A stretch of 64,000 bases of DNA, from positions 32,124,441 to 32,188,440 of the forward strand of contig CM026568.1 in NCBI GenBank assembly GCA_015143295.1, read 5' to 3'. A program made the position numbers and the translations under genes. Shown here one piece after another: positions 35,801-50,800 of the stretch (positions are counted from its first letter, which is position 1; the number at the start of each line of letters is the position of its first letter). The notes below the pieces were generated by a model. That model had not been told where the DNA came from. It worked only from the letters and a program-made list of their open reading frames with translations, and did not search any database. Source of the stretch: Tetracentron sinense (Eukaryota; Streptophyta; Magnoliopsida; Trochodendrales; Trochodendraceae).

Positions 35801-38800
35801 CACAGTTTCTTCAACTTGGAAGCACATAAAACATCTATTCGCCAGACTCCAACATTTATGTTTCAAGTGCTCGCAGGTAAGAATCTTATTTAACGTAGCG
35901 GTCCATAAGAAGAAGGAAACTTTGGATGGAATTCCAACCTTCCACACCATCCTTTGCGGGAAAGACTCACAGCTCCTAGGGGAAAGTGTGCTTAACAGTA
36001 CTTTTACCGAGAACCGCCCATGTTTACTCTTTGACCATAGCCTACAATCCCTTATCTCTTACAGCAGAGGAAACACAATAGTCCTAAAATAAATAAATAT
36101 ATATGTAATAAGTATGTTTATCTTTTATATATATATATATATATTATATACCAGGTTGCATACATATGAAGCAGATTCTGTAATTAAAAAAGAAAATGTG
36201 GAACTAACCAGAGAACTATATCAGTTTCTTCCAGAGGACGATTCTGCTTAACCCATGTAGCCAGTCCCTCCCCAATGCGTGGATTTTGGTTAGGAAACTC
36301 TCCTCCAGGATAAATCTCATCACGCGCATATGGTGTAACCCAAAGATTATGCTTCAGGAAAGCAGCTCTTCGCAAAAACTTTGCCTCAGAACCAGCTAAT
36401 GGTAAACAATTTGAACCCGGTACTAGCTTGTAACCTGTTAGCTGTCCAGTCCGATTGACAGTTCTCGTATTCCTGATCTGAAATATGAGATTTCATTTGC
36501 ATGCACCATCAATCAAATAATTAAATTCATGACTCAAAAAGTATAAACAACAAGCATGCTACTCTACCCTAAACCATATATGCTTGCAGAACAGAAATAT
36601 TAGATAAGGAAAAAAAATTTAAAATTTTTTTTGGTATCACAAATACAGTTAGGCCACAATCCAGGTTAGCGGTGCTAGTATGTGTTCAGTAGTTAATAGA
36701 TTAGAGAGCCTAACATTAGAAGCTGGGTCAAACACTGGGCACATCAACAGACACATCACAACTCACAACTCATGGAAATGAATCCCAAACCACCCACATG
36801 GGGGATACACACACTGCCACTGGCATAAGCAGGCAGGTGTAGATAAGCACAAGATTAAGGATACCATTGTGTATTGATAAACATGATAGTCATGTAAAAC
36901 GAAACCCAGGTTACATAACACCACTATTGCAGCTGCTTATATGACTAGAAATACAGATTAGGATTACATTATGGAAATTACTCCATAATATCCAAAAACA
37001 AGAACCTGGTTCGACAAACATGTGCTAGTTTTCATCACTGTTACAAATCTCCCAAGAAATACCAAGAAATGCATCTAAAGTTTAAGACTCCGTTTTTATC
37101 ACGACATTTTAAAAATCTCATGAGATATACAATTTTCTCTTTTTAACAAATATCGCGACATTTAGCAAAGATTTTAAAATATCACGAGAAATATCCAATA
37201 TTGTTGGTTTGATGAATTTATAAACTGGCAATATTTATTACTCTTTGTTGTAATTTTAATCGTTGCCGAGATTTAGGCAAGAAATACCTAGAAAAAAACT
37301 CCAAATTTGAAAATCTCACGAGAAATACTCTGGCTGATAAAAACCAATAACGAAATTTGTAACAATGGTTTTTCTCATGCAACATCGTTCAAACTTCATT
37401 CCAAGAGTATGGGGCTTCATAAGATATGTTATTATTACAACCTATGACCCAATAATCATAGACTTGCTAGATTAAAAGTTTCAAGACCAAATAACTAGGG
37501 TTAAAATTAGCTGCCCAGAGTTCCAAATGTTATCGATCTTCCCAAATTGGAAAAAAAGACATTGTAAGAACTGCAACAAATGAATAACCATGACCTTGGA
37601 GCACTTAAGAAATTGTAATTGGAACTTAACAGAACCAACAGGACGCCTGTACAATCAAATTCCTAAACAATTAGCAGGAGATTTTATTTCAAAATATTGC
37701 AATAGAACAAAAGCTACAAATTCATTAGAAAACTAAGAATTATATGATCATTCACACGTATGTATTGTCCCAGAGAACGTATGTATCATTGTTAATGTAA
37801 AAGAATCGTATACGTGAATAGGATAACTGTACAGTCGACAGACACGTTTGGTGACCCAGCATGCAGCTAGTCTCTAGCTCAAAGCAGTAGTCTCTAGAAT
37901 TGGCCTTATACACCTTAGGCCATGCACCTCAGGATCACAAACAACAAACAGACTGCCAACAGGCCCAGCAAGACTACTAAAGCCATATCAGAATTACTAC
38001 ATACTACAAAGCAATGCATGCCTTCTCAAGCCTAACAGTAAAGCAAGAAGGGCGAAAAGCGCCATGTCAGGAGCCAACGCAAAGCTAGATGGACATTTGA
38101 ATCCCAGAGGCCCTTGCTAGACTGCAACAAAAAAAAAACAATCCCAGGGGATTGTTGTCTCAAGACACTCAACAAGCCAGAAACTCCATTTGACAATAGT
38201 CTGACCAAGATAACATTCCCATGAGGTTAATCCAAGGATTGAACTATTTAGCTGAAAGACCCAGAGCTAAGGGCATAAATTTAATCATCCGTATCGACCC
38301 AAAAATTATATAAGAACATTAATTTTATTTTTTTAGTTTTTGTAGTTTGCAGAATTGTCAACCAAGCGCATTCAGTGCCAAGTTTTGAGTATCCTCATTC
38401 TGGAAGCATCACAAGATTCACAACTCAGATTTTAGGAAATGTAAATTGGGCTGTAAAAGCAGGAGAAACTTTTCAGAAAGCACGGTAGAAGTCTGTAAGC
38501 AAACATACTTATAACATTTACACAAATTACTCGTAACACATTACAGAAGTCATAGTTGAAGATGCAAACTCTGTGAGAGCAGAAAGACAAGATTTTAAAG
38601 GTTTAAACAGAATTAAAAAGACTCTTATATATTCATGACATTCTGGGAAAGGGAATTTTCAAATAAAGGAGATAGACATAGAAAAAAAAATAGAAAGCTA
38701 TGCAAGACCCTAACAAACAACCAGGAACAGCTACAACATCAAGGTAAGAATGCCTTACAATCCAATGACGAGCAGACAAAGGATTGCAATCACGCATCGC

Positions 38801-41800
38801 TTGCATTTCAGATCTGAGCAGTTTCTCTTCAGCGTAAAATGCATTGTTGTGAACATTATTCTTCCCCGGTTCTTCAATTTTCACATCCACCTCAACAACC
38901 TACAAAAATAAAACATTAAATATCTATTATTTCCACATTAACGATATAAAATAATATTTCCGTATCTATCAACCAGGGAAGTTGGCTCAAGTCAAAAGTG
39001 AGAATATGCTTACTAAGTAGTTGCATGTTGAATTGTCAATAAATCATAAGTAAATAAATGAACATAAATAATAGGATGTGGCAGTCGTGAATTAGTGATA
39101 AAAAAAAAAAAAAGCATGTAGCAGTCGTGATTTTATTGCATATCATTTAATCTTACCTAGATAAACATCTAAAGAGAAATATTCACCTTCTGCATTCATT
39201 TAGATAAGTACAAAAAAAGAGAATGTATTGGCTACTGTATAAATGTAGACTAGGCATGCGCAGTTCCAAGTTAGGTTACTCAAGCTGCAAAATAATGTTT
39301 TTATTAAATGATCAATTAAAGATGTATGCTATATGGCTCTCTTCATAATTATCATTTAATGCATTAAGGACGCCATGTTTCCTGGTTGAACTACCATATA
39401 ATACAAAATCCAAAGAAAATGATAGAAAGCAAATATGTTGGAAGGATCATGTTCTCAGTATGCTCTTCGGGGACGTCCTTAGCCTCCAATCATACAAGAC
39501 AAAGAACTATGTTACCATGCTAAGGCACCAATAAATGAAAGTATTTGCAGCAAGACTGCCAGAAAAATGGGTAGTGATGAATTCATAACAAGAAAAATAA
39601 TAATAACCAGCCAATAATTGGGATTGGCAGAAAGAACCATAAATTAAATGATCCCCGCAAGAGATGAGCAAAGATAATGCGCAGGGTTTTAGGAAAGTAA
39701 CTGTGTCTACCAATGAAGCCAAAACTGGTATTCTCTTAATAAAAATATAGAACCTGACAAATATGGAAGCATCAGTTGGCCATCTTGGAGCACATTTATA
39801 CCGACTTAAAGTTTTCACTGGCGAAGCACGTGAAGGCAACCTTCTTTTTGTTCATGTAAAATAATTGAGACGAATGAATTTTTTACCATAAAAAATTTTA
39901 AAAGAGAGATGCATATCAAAAAACCTATCAAAGAAAACCATGGTTCATGGAAGTGTACCTGATTGAATGTTTCACCAGGCTTACAATCAACAGCCATGTC
40001 CATACGAGCAACAAAAAAGTGTTGATGGACTGGTGCATATAATCCTGGCGCAATGGTTGTGCCATATTTCCGGAACTCCCCCGGTTGCAGTGCTCCTAAG
40101 CTGAGAATTCCTGTAAGTTTAACCTCAGCTTCAATTTTTCCATCCTGTAACAAGAATTAGTATAAGCATCATCCTATATTTCAAGTAGCATGCATGATCC
40201 AACTAGTGCAGTTTGCTATAATATGCAGTGTGAAGGTACGTACATATATTCAAGAAGTTCTAGAAAAAAATGTATTTGATGAGTATAAGTTGTGCTACAA
40301 TTCATTTAAATGGTATAGGAGATGCTTCAGAAGACTATTCCATTTTAAAAGACGAAACAAATGTCAAAATGACAATGGTAACAATCTTCAGTATATTGTT
40401 TTCAGATGTCGGCTCAAGCTCAGATCATTTGGTTGACATACTGCAATGCAACCAAGGCTGCGTGTCCAAGTCCACTTTAAGAGCAGGGAAATTTGGAGTG
40501 CATAAAATTGAATCACATTAACTTGAAGAGTTGAGGGTGGAGCATAGCAAATCGTTGTTATTTGTGCCTTAATGAGGAAGAGACTATGAATCATTTGCTC
40601 TTACATTGTTCGGTTGCCTTTGGGCTTTGGGCTTCTTTTTTGTCTCGGATAGGTGTGGAGTGGGTCTTTCCTTTCTCCTTTCTAAGCTTCTTATCGGGTT
40701 GGCACTTGACGACTTCGGTGGGTGCTATGGAAACAATCTGGACCATATTGTCCAGTGCTATTTCATGATTTATCTGGAAAGAGAGGAATAGTTGCGTATT
40801 CGACAATTCTTAATCTCCATATCATCGACTCCTAGCCCGTGTTCAGCGATTGATTGTGGATTGGAGTTCCTCAAATTTGTTGGGTCAAGAAGTGAATGGG
40901 TGGGGGGGGGCAGTCTGTATTTGTTGTACTCTTTAATGTATTAATGTATTGTCGTTGTCTCCTTTCTAATTTCTTGTCTCTGTCTGCTTTCTAATTTCTA
41001 TAGTTTAAATCTCTGTAAACTGTTGTATCCTGTTCTTTATATACATCTGATTTACCGATCAAAAAAACTTTAATTTACATATTCACATATCACAGAAGTA
41101 ACCCTGGGCTCTTGAACGGTTATAGCAACACAAAAAAAGTAAGCTTTCCATATACTGGATACAAAACAAGGTTTAACTCATACTTGCCTGATAAAAGTGC
41201 CAGAAAAATCCATACTCATAATTAGCCACAGTACATATAGAAGATACTGTTAGCCGTCTGGACCGCCGAACTTCTGCTAAGCCTGTTCTCCAATCTTGAT
41301 GCTTCCATAGGATTCCATGATCCTCTTCGTGCAAACAAACACAATTTTCAATTGTCTCGACACCTCCCGTGAAATTTGTAAAGTGGGCATCGAAGTATTT
41401 GATATAGCCCAAGCAATCACATCCCTGCTATGCTGAAGCCGTTTTAGACCAGAACAGAATTGGATACAAACCCAAAGAAAGTGAAAAATGTCTATAATCC
41501 AATACAAAGAACAGTAAGTGAATAAGTGATCTGACCTTCTTAAGAGAATGTGCATTTTTACCAAGCCCATCTTCCCCTGCATCAAATGCATTCTTCCTGT
41601 AATGTGGCTCATTTGGATCCCCATAAGGCACCACCATCTCAACAAAACTCAACCTGTGGGCTACAGGTCTCCGACCCCGACTACCATCAATATATGCAAC
41701 AGAATAGATAACCAGCCCCTCCCTGGGAGTGAAACCAATACGGAAATTCCACTGCCAACCAGCAACAAAATAATTATCATTTCCAATATGAAGTGTAAAT

Positions 41801-44800
41801 GTGTAATTTTCAATAATCTTGAACTCAGTAAGATAGCAAATTAATAAGCTAGTTCAACTAACTATAGTACCTTCTGCCATTGTACAAAATGTCCATGAAC
41901 ACGAAAACTAGGACCTTCAGGCTGAATAATTTGTAGGGGCTTCACATCACTTCGATCAACACCACCTCGTGTTTCACCTGGACTATAGTTTCTCAATGGG
42001 TCAGCTGGGGGTAGAGGAACAAGTTTACGATCTTCAAACTCAACTACCACCATATTTTGCATATCAACAAGAATATAAATGCCTTCAACTGGGCGAGCAT
42101 AACCATTCTCCACTGGGCAGTCACTCTCAGTTCTACAGAAAATAAGTGGTTTAGCAAGCCTCCGACTAGGAGCATCAGCATCACTGTGATAACCAACACA
42201 CCTGTAAAAGAGCACGTAGGCCAAAAAAGCTTAAATAAGAGAGCAACACCTAATGCAACACACCTCATAGCATGTGTGCACTAAAGACACTGAGATATAG
42301 AATTAACTAACCATGCATCTACCATCACAAGATCCATATCCTCGATACCTCTCTTCTTCATTGCCTCTCGAAATGGAGGAAAGTCCTTTACAACAGCTTC
42401 ACATTCAGCATATTCCATAGCATCCTGCAGATGAAAATGAAGCAATATACATATCGGTATCCTACGTGCATAGAAGATAGAACTAATTAACAAGAAACTA
42501 CAAGTCTTATATTGAAGCAAAAAAACAAAATTTATAGACTATTAATCAAAATAATCCTTATCTTTATTTATCATGCATACAAATATGTCCAACTGCCTTG
42601 CTGCACCAGAAAGGTTGGGAATTATACTCTCAGTGTGGTGAACCACTTCATTACCTTTCTCTAGAAAATTATAATTACGCCAAAACGCATCAGCTAAATA
42701 TTTCTAGTAGTACTCATTTTCTTCAAGATTCATGTGAATATTCTTTAGTAGAAGACCCAACTGACTAAATCAGGTAAGCCAAACACTCATACTTTGACTC
42801 ATTAATTCTGAGTTTGATCTTCTACCATTTAACCCGAGTGAATACGAAAATTGCTTAAGAACCATTAACAAGTTCAAAATGATGTTAAAAAAATTATGGG
42901 TATTACCATGGGGGGCTGAACATCAGGAACAACTTGCGATGTAATGACTTTGCCCCGGTGATGGCCACCTCGAGTTGCTGCATGTACTTCTGATAGTTCA
43001 ACAATCGATATGCTCGTCTCGTTCGATCCTTTGTTGTATACAACAAGCCTAGCCCGCCTTGGAGGAAGCTTACTAGGAATTACAGGTCCACCTTTCGTTT
43101 TGGGAAGTAATGATGGCTGGAAAGGGGGAAAGAAATATGCATCTGCTAATGCAACAACATGTTTATCTGGTTCCAGCAAAACCACTTCAACAAACCGCAT
43201 GCTATCTCTCACCTGAAAAGATTAAAAACAAAAGTCACTACTGCCTAAGTAAGCACAACTGCACAAGCATAAGAACAAGTGTCGACCAACTCCTAGAATC
43301 AATTTCCTTGCAAAATTATTAATTAAACCTATTTCAAAAAGAATACGATCATGACTTAATTAACAACCTCGGGAGTAGCTCCAGCTGCTCTGACAGTAGC
43401 CACTGCCACTGAGATTTCAGCAGCAGATAAAGGGTCTAAAGGGTGACTTGTTTGAGCCCTCATCATGATCTGGATCCCTGTGCAAGCATAGTAACAACTT
43501 GAATTAATCAAACATGAAAGAGATAAAACCTATCCAAAACTGTGAACAAGAAGGCAATTGAAAGGTTAGGCAGCTTGCAAACAAAAAGCTTCCAAAACAA
43601 ACAAAAGTTGGCACATAAAACTTCAAATTTCGCACATGCATAATACTTTACTTCTCAGGTTTGCATCTCAACCATTGAGAAAATATTACAAACCTTTAGC
43701 AGAAAATGATGCAACTTGCAATCGATTGAACAAAAGGTAACATCTATAGGATTTGATAAGCTATGTAGCACCTTGTAGCTTCTGGATACATCTCTTCTTT
43801 TGTCAGCAATTTGGAGTATCAAACAACCACAAGAGAAAAGATAATAGATAGAACAAAGACACAGTAAGCGTCCCCGAATGCATGTTAGAACAAAAAAAGA
43901 ATCACTTGAGAGTAGGAAAAGAAAAGAAAATTTTAAATTTAGAAAAGCAGTATCAGCAAACAAGCAAATTTCTGATGGTCCTTTGAGCATATTTTCTATG
44001 AAATGCTGAGAGAAGAAATCCCACGCTCAATGGCCTACACAAAATCCAATATCTTCCCTTCATCGCCATAACAGATTGAAGGAAAATGACTCAATATACA
44101 TAACCTTTTGAAAGGGGTCCTAGACTCACCTCAATATACTGCTTTATTTTTAACAGGAAACATGAATAGAGCAATCAGTGTTTTCTAATCACCATTTAAT
44201 AATAATTAAAAAAAAGTTGAATCACACATTATATCCCAAAAATGGTGGTGGTGACTTCCATGAGAAAATGTGATGTTTTATGGGCATTATCGCCTTTTAC
44301 TCTTCTAGCCCTTCTCAAGTAATCGCTGTGGATATTGTTAAAACAAACAGGAAAAAAGAAATTCAAAGTACAAGTTGCATAATGGGGGAATCCTAAATAA
44401 ATGATGAAAAACATGCACTATTAAGCATATTAGCAGCAATATAAAGGATGCCCTCAACAAAACCAGAGACATAATAGAATGTATGCTAGCTCCACAAGAA
44501 CTGACATCAACATAAAATCCGCATGGCCTACACAGAACTCATTGATCACATGCATGGTATGAAATTTCGGTACATACCGGGTGTATCACATACCGGTTTT
44601 GGACACTACTGATACGCCAATACACAGTAATATATTATTTCCATGGGTATCATATGGTATTAGTCTGTACCGGGAGTATCGATCTGATATGCCCGGTATG
44701 AACCGATACGGACCATACGGTGCAATACCCTTTGCTGCGTTTTTTTTATTCGGCCGATATTGTACAATATCGGTCGAGAAGTTCATAAAACCGAACGTAG

Positions 44801-47800
44801 ACTTATTTTGGATGTTTCAAAACACCTCTAAACCCAATTTTTCACAAAATTTATCCCCTTAAACAATTTCTAAGCCTAAAATAACAACTCCGTAGTTGAT
44901 TTCGTGTTCAAAACCGAAGATCTTAGTGTCTGATTTTGGATTAAATGGGTTTCTTCAAATTTTTGAAGGTATGCAAAATTTCTTTTTGTTTCTCATTTTA
45001 GTTTTTTGCAATCGTGAAAATAGTTTGTAAATTGTAATCAACCCAAAATAGGTAGATCTATTGATTTCATGTGAAATCTAAATATTAAAACTCATTTTTT
45101 TTAAAGAGAAATCGGCGATTTTTCTACACTTTTTAAAAAATTCATTCAATATTTCGAAAAATACATTCAATTTAGGGTTCAGAAAATGAAATAGATTAAT
45201 TCTATGGATGATCTATAAGATCAATGAATTAAGTTTAACTTTTGAATTTTCATCTTTTTTAACACTTTTAATTAAAAATTGATTTTTTAATTAATTTCTT
45301 TTTTTGCATGTGTATTGCATTAAAACATGTATCTATAACTTAATTGTGTACTCCGAAATGCTCTATATTCTACAAAAAAAGTTATTTTTAAATCTAAAAA
45401 AAATTACAAAAATTTAATTTAGATTTATATACATTGTTAGAAAATAATTTAAACATTTTAATTAACTACTCTAAAATGTTATATATTTTTTTTGATCAAT
45501 AATCAGGCATATATATATATATGGAGAAGAAAAGCAAAGCTACATAGCAATATGACTTACAATAGTTCAGAAGATCGTGAACTGAAAAACAAAAAACATG
45601 AAAAAGCAAGGCAAAGCCTGGAGACCCCTGATGGCTAACCTCGACTACCATGCATCAAACTAACAGTGTGTTAGCCTATAGGTGTCCACCATAAGTCTCC
45701 TTAGTGATTTTGATGATAACACTAATAGAATGAGATTTGTGTTACTAATGATTCTATTGAGTTTATATGAAAAACAATGTACGCATTAACAAAGTCATTC
45801 AATGAAAAAGCATGAAAATGATACCATCATATGAGAAGATTCAACATCAAGTCAAAAGCAAGCCAATTAGATCAAGTTGGATCATATTGAAGATATTAAA
45901 GATCATATCCAAATCCAAGTCACATCATGATGAAGATCACATTGAAGATCATGCCAAAGGCCAAAGTCCAAGTCGGATCATAAAGCTAAAGTGAAATCCT
46001 CTCAAGATCAAGCTAGAAGAATTTGAAGACTTTCTAAAAAGGTTTAATGCTTTATATTTTAATGAAAGTGTCTTTAGGACTTTTGTAAAAAGTCCTCAAA
46101 GTTTGTCGGTTATATTGCTCAATACTTAAATTGACCATAGGTGCCTTAAGAACCATTGAATATTAATCTAAGAACCTAAAACATGATAAAAATCTTGTTA
46201 AAGATAAAGTATAAGACCATGGAAATCATGCCTATCAATTTAGTTAAGAGCATATGAGTTTTGTGTAAAAATACAGAGGACTCGTCAACGAGTGGGACTG
46301 TGGTCTCAACACTCGTCGACAAGTGAAGTAGGAGAAGCTAATGTTCTGTTTTTCCAGCCTGACTCGTCGACGACTGCTTGCGGGAAACACTCAACGGCTA
46401 GTTTTTAACGACTCTTTGAGTTCTCATGAAGCCTCCAACGGCTATATCTTTGCAAGGGTTATAAAAGGGATGATGTATGATGTAGAAGTTTGATGAAACA
46501 TAAATCCAATCATTGAATCATCCACTCCAAAGCTTAGATTTCCAAATCTATTGAATTAAACCTACAATCCACAAATCCAAATCATTGAGTTATTCAACTC
46601 CAATCTTTAGGAGATTTTCAATGAGTTTTAGAGAGATCATACAGCTCGTGTAAGGAGCAAATTATGATTGTAAAACAATTCTATGAAAGTGTGTTGAAAT
46701 TAAGACGTCCGTGGGAGTCTTGTCCGTGAAGCCAGAAGCTTTGTAAAAGTTTGGTCACTATCCGGAAAGTGGACTAAGTTTAGGGAGGATTGTTCTCTAG
46801 CAAAGTTTGATCTTCACTCAAAAGAAGATTGGCGATTGAGAATAAATCGTGGTGAATCCTCTAGCGGGTATAGCTTGAGGGAAACGTAGGCAGGTTGCCA
46901 AACCTCGTGAACAATATTGTGCGTCAACTTGTTTGCATTCTCTCTAACTCTTCTCTTTACTTTATTATTTTGCATTGCTTAATAGAATTGCTAAATTTAT
47001 ATTCTCTTTTAACTTGTTTAAGTTGAAATTCCGCTTAGAGAATTAAAAAGAATTTTAATTTGTCATAGACCCTATTCCCTCCCCCCCCCCCCCCCCCCCT
47101 CTCTCTAAGTTCCAAACCTTGGGCAACAAATGGTATCAAAGCCTAAGTCTCTGTTTTTTAAAGATTTAACCATCTTAGAGAAAAGAATTTTTTGACAAAT
47201 TTGGATGATTAGATGCTTAATTATGCTATGCTCAATATGTATTGATTATAATTTTGATGATTGGTTAATTGATTTAATATGTTGATAATAGGCTATAATG
47301 ATATTTTAATGAAAAATGTATGAAATGAATATGGATATCTTAATAACTATGTGATATACATATGATGTAATGCCTATGTATTTTAATTGAATTTAAGTGC
47401 TAAAAAACATTCAAATTGATATCAAATTGTTTTAATGACTTAATCAAATGAATCTAATAATGATATCATAAACAAATGAATGATTTAACTAAACTATATG
47501 CAAATGAATTAAATTCATATCTTAAAATATTAATGCATACATTTAGGGGGAGTTTGCCTCAAAAAATTAATTGAATTTATATATTGAGGGGGAGCTTGTA
47601 TTTAATACATATCTTTTTCTCATTCCATTCCATTATTATGTCATCATCAAAAATTGGGAGATTGTTAGCCTATAGGTGTCCACCATAAGTCTCCTTGGTG
47701 ATTTTGATGATAACACAATAATAGAATGAGATATGTGTTACTAATACTTTTATTGAGTTTATATGAAAAACAGTGTACAAAGAGCATTAGCAAAGTCATT

Positions 47801-50800
47801 CAGTGAAAAAGCATGAAAATGACACCATCATATGAGAAGATTCAACATCAAGTCAAAAACAAGCCAATTGGATCAAGTTGGATGATATTGAAGATCATAT
47901 CCAAATCCAAGTCACACCATGATGAAGATCAAATTAAAGATCATGCCAAAGGCTAAAGTCCATGTCGGATCATAAAGATAAAGTGAAATCCTCTCAAGAT
48001 CAAGCTAGAAGAATTTGTAGACTCTCTAGAAAGGTTTAATGCTTTATATTTTAGTGAGAGTGTCTTTAGGACTTTTGTAAAAAGTCATCAAAGCTTGGTC
48101 GGTTATATTGCTCAATACTTAGATTGACCATAGGTGCCTTCAAACTCATTGAATATCAATCTAAGGACCTAAAACTTGATAAAAATCTTGTTAAAGATAA
48201 AGCATAAGACCATGGAAATCATACCTGTCAATTTGGTTAAGAGCGGATGAGTTTTCTGTAAAAATACAGAGGACTCGTTGACGAGTGGGACTGTGGTCTC
48301 AGCAACCGTCGATGAGTGAAGTAACAGAAGCTACTGTTCTGTTTTTTCCAGCCTGACTCGTCAACGACTGCTTGCGAGAAACGCCCAACGGCTAGTTTGA
48401 TATGGAAACTTGATAAAACATAAATTCAATCATCCAATTCAAAGCTTCGATTTCCAAATCTATTGAGTTAAACCTAAAATCTCCAAATCCAAGTCATTGA
48501 GTTATTCAACTTCAATCTTTGGGAGATTTTCAGTGAGCTTTAAAGAGATCATCCAGCTCATGTAAGGAGTCAATTATGATTGTAAAACACTTCTATGAAA
48601 ATGTGTTGAAATCAAGATGTCTGTGGGAATCTTGTCCGTGAAGCCGAAAACTTTGTAAAGGTTTGGTCACTACCCGGAAAGTGGACTAAGTCTAGGGAGG
48701 ATTGTTCTTTACCAAAATTTGATCTTCACCCGAAAGAAGATTGGCAATTAGGAATAAATCGTGGTGAATCCTCTAGTGGGCGGGAACGTAGGCGAGTTGT
48801 CGAACCTCGTGAACAACATCGTGTGTCAACTTGTTTGCATTCTCTCTAACCCTTCTCTTTACTTTATTATTTTGCATTGCTTAGTAGAATTGCAAAATTT
48901 ATATTCCCTTTAACTTGTTTAAGTTGAAGTTTCACTTAGGGAATTAGAAAGAATTTTAATTTGTCATAGACCCTATTCACCCCTCCTCTAAGGTCCAAAC
49001 CTTAGGCAACACGGTATAGTAGGATCTCCCCCTCCCAGTCTAGAAGAACACAATGTTAACACCATTGCTCGGATTTTGTGTCGGATCCTATATGTTATGT
49101 GGATGAGTGAGAGTTCTTGAAAACTCTCTTATTCTGCTCTTTCCATATGGACCAAGATATAGCTCTCAGTAAAACTTGTCAGACAACTTTCCTTGAAACA
49201 TTTCAACTAACCAAATACTAGCAAGATAAGAAGTTCTGAAAGGAGTGGGGAAAGACCCAATCCATACCCACTCAGCGAGGAAAAAACTCCTAATCTCTCA
49301 TGCAACAAGACAGTGTAAGAAAATATGATCTACCAACTCTTCCACTTGGAGGCACATATAGCATCGGTTTGCCATCCTCCATCCTCTACTTTATCACAGG
49401 TGAGAATTTTATTCAAAACCACATTCCATAGAAAGAAAGATACTTTATATGGAATTTCTAGATTTCACACAACCTTGTGAGAAAAGGACATGGATGAACT
49501 AGACTCAATCAACTGAACTAGATATCTCACTGAAAAGCGACCCTTGCTACATTTAGACCATAATCTGCAATCTCTGCCCTGAGAGACCGAATGGAATGAC
49601 ACCAGACACTGTAAAAGACTATTAAACTCAACTATTTCTCAATCATTCAACCCTCTCCTCAACTTTAGACTCCAGACAACCCCCTCACTCCTCTTATCCA
49701 TATAATCCCCAACTGATGCGTTTCTATCCATGGTTATACGAAATATAGATCCAAAATCTCCCTGCAGGCTAGCGGCACCACACCACACATCCTTCCAAAA
49801 CCTGACCACCGACCCCTCACCACCTCGAACTCAAAATAAGTGAACTAATCGGGCAGCTGACATGATCCCCTTCCACATCCCTCACCCCGTGGAGCCCCTT
49901 GACCCATAGTTTTAAAACTCGCCGAGTTGACTCGAAACTCGGGCGAGTCGACTCGGCTCAGCTGAGTTTCGAGTCGAGTTTCATGAAAAACTCGTTTTTG
50001 TCAGAAACTCGCCCCGACTCGCCCACGACTCGCTCCGACTCGCCCCGACTCGTCCGAGTTTTTGGACTTTTTTTTTAAACCTAAAAATCGAGTAAACTAC
50101 CTACCCGATTGACTAAATTATGTTTTTTTTCTTTTTTTTAACATACCCCACTCACTTTTAAGTATAAATACAAAACAAAAGTGGGATGTTTAGTATATAT
50201 TGAATTATATATCTTATTTTAGGCATGGTTTATCATTAATTTTGAATCTATACCATATATATTATTAGAAAAAATATTATATATGTCCGAGTTTTAGGTG
50301 TCATTACTCGGACGAGTTTTGCCCGAGTTTCCGAGTTGACTCTACTCGGCAAGTTTCCGAGTCGAGTCGAGTTTTCGGGTTTTAAAACACTGCCTTGACC
50401 TCCTTCGAAACCCAACATGATTGCTCCCAATGTCTAGCCACAATCACAGAGCACCAAAGACTCTCTCTTTCCTCCCCAAATCTCCAAACTCATTTCCCCA
50501 GGAGGGCCTAGTTTACATTTGACAAGGGTTTGAGATTCAGACCACCCTCTCTCTTAGATCGACAAACACTAGCCCACTCGACAAGATGATATTTGAACTG
50601 GCCCTCCTTCGAAAGCCAGAGGAACTCCCTCTGCATCCATGCTAGAGATATTGCAACTGAACGAGGTATGATGAGAGTAGACATGAAATAGGTGGGCATA
50701 CTGCTCAGCATACTCTGAATCAGGGTTAACTTCTCTCCTTAGGATTAAAAAGACGATTGCCACCCTAATAAACGCTTAGCGAACCTTCCCAACACCGGAG

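Larger units (their letters stand above)
45669..49011 (+). mobile_element. LTR element with 1.4 kb LTRs and only 534 bp inside
   Basis: The 5' LTR is 45669-47128 (1,460 bp) and the 3' LTR is 47663-49011 (1,349 bp); both start TGTTAGCCTATAGG and end GGCAACA. The PBS TGGTATCAAAGCC lies at 47131 and the purine tract AAAATTGGGAGAT directly before the 3' LTR. The interior has no open frame. The ends and PPT resemble Ty1/copia elements, but superfamily is inferred. The TSD is not clear (CAGTG and CGGTA). Confidence 0.88.

Noticed and set aside
45664..49016. A TSD for the 534-bp-interior LTR element (CAGTG versus CGGTA)
   Set aside because: Only 3 of 5 bases agree; the insertion is certain from structure but I do not claim a TSD.
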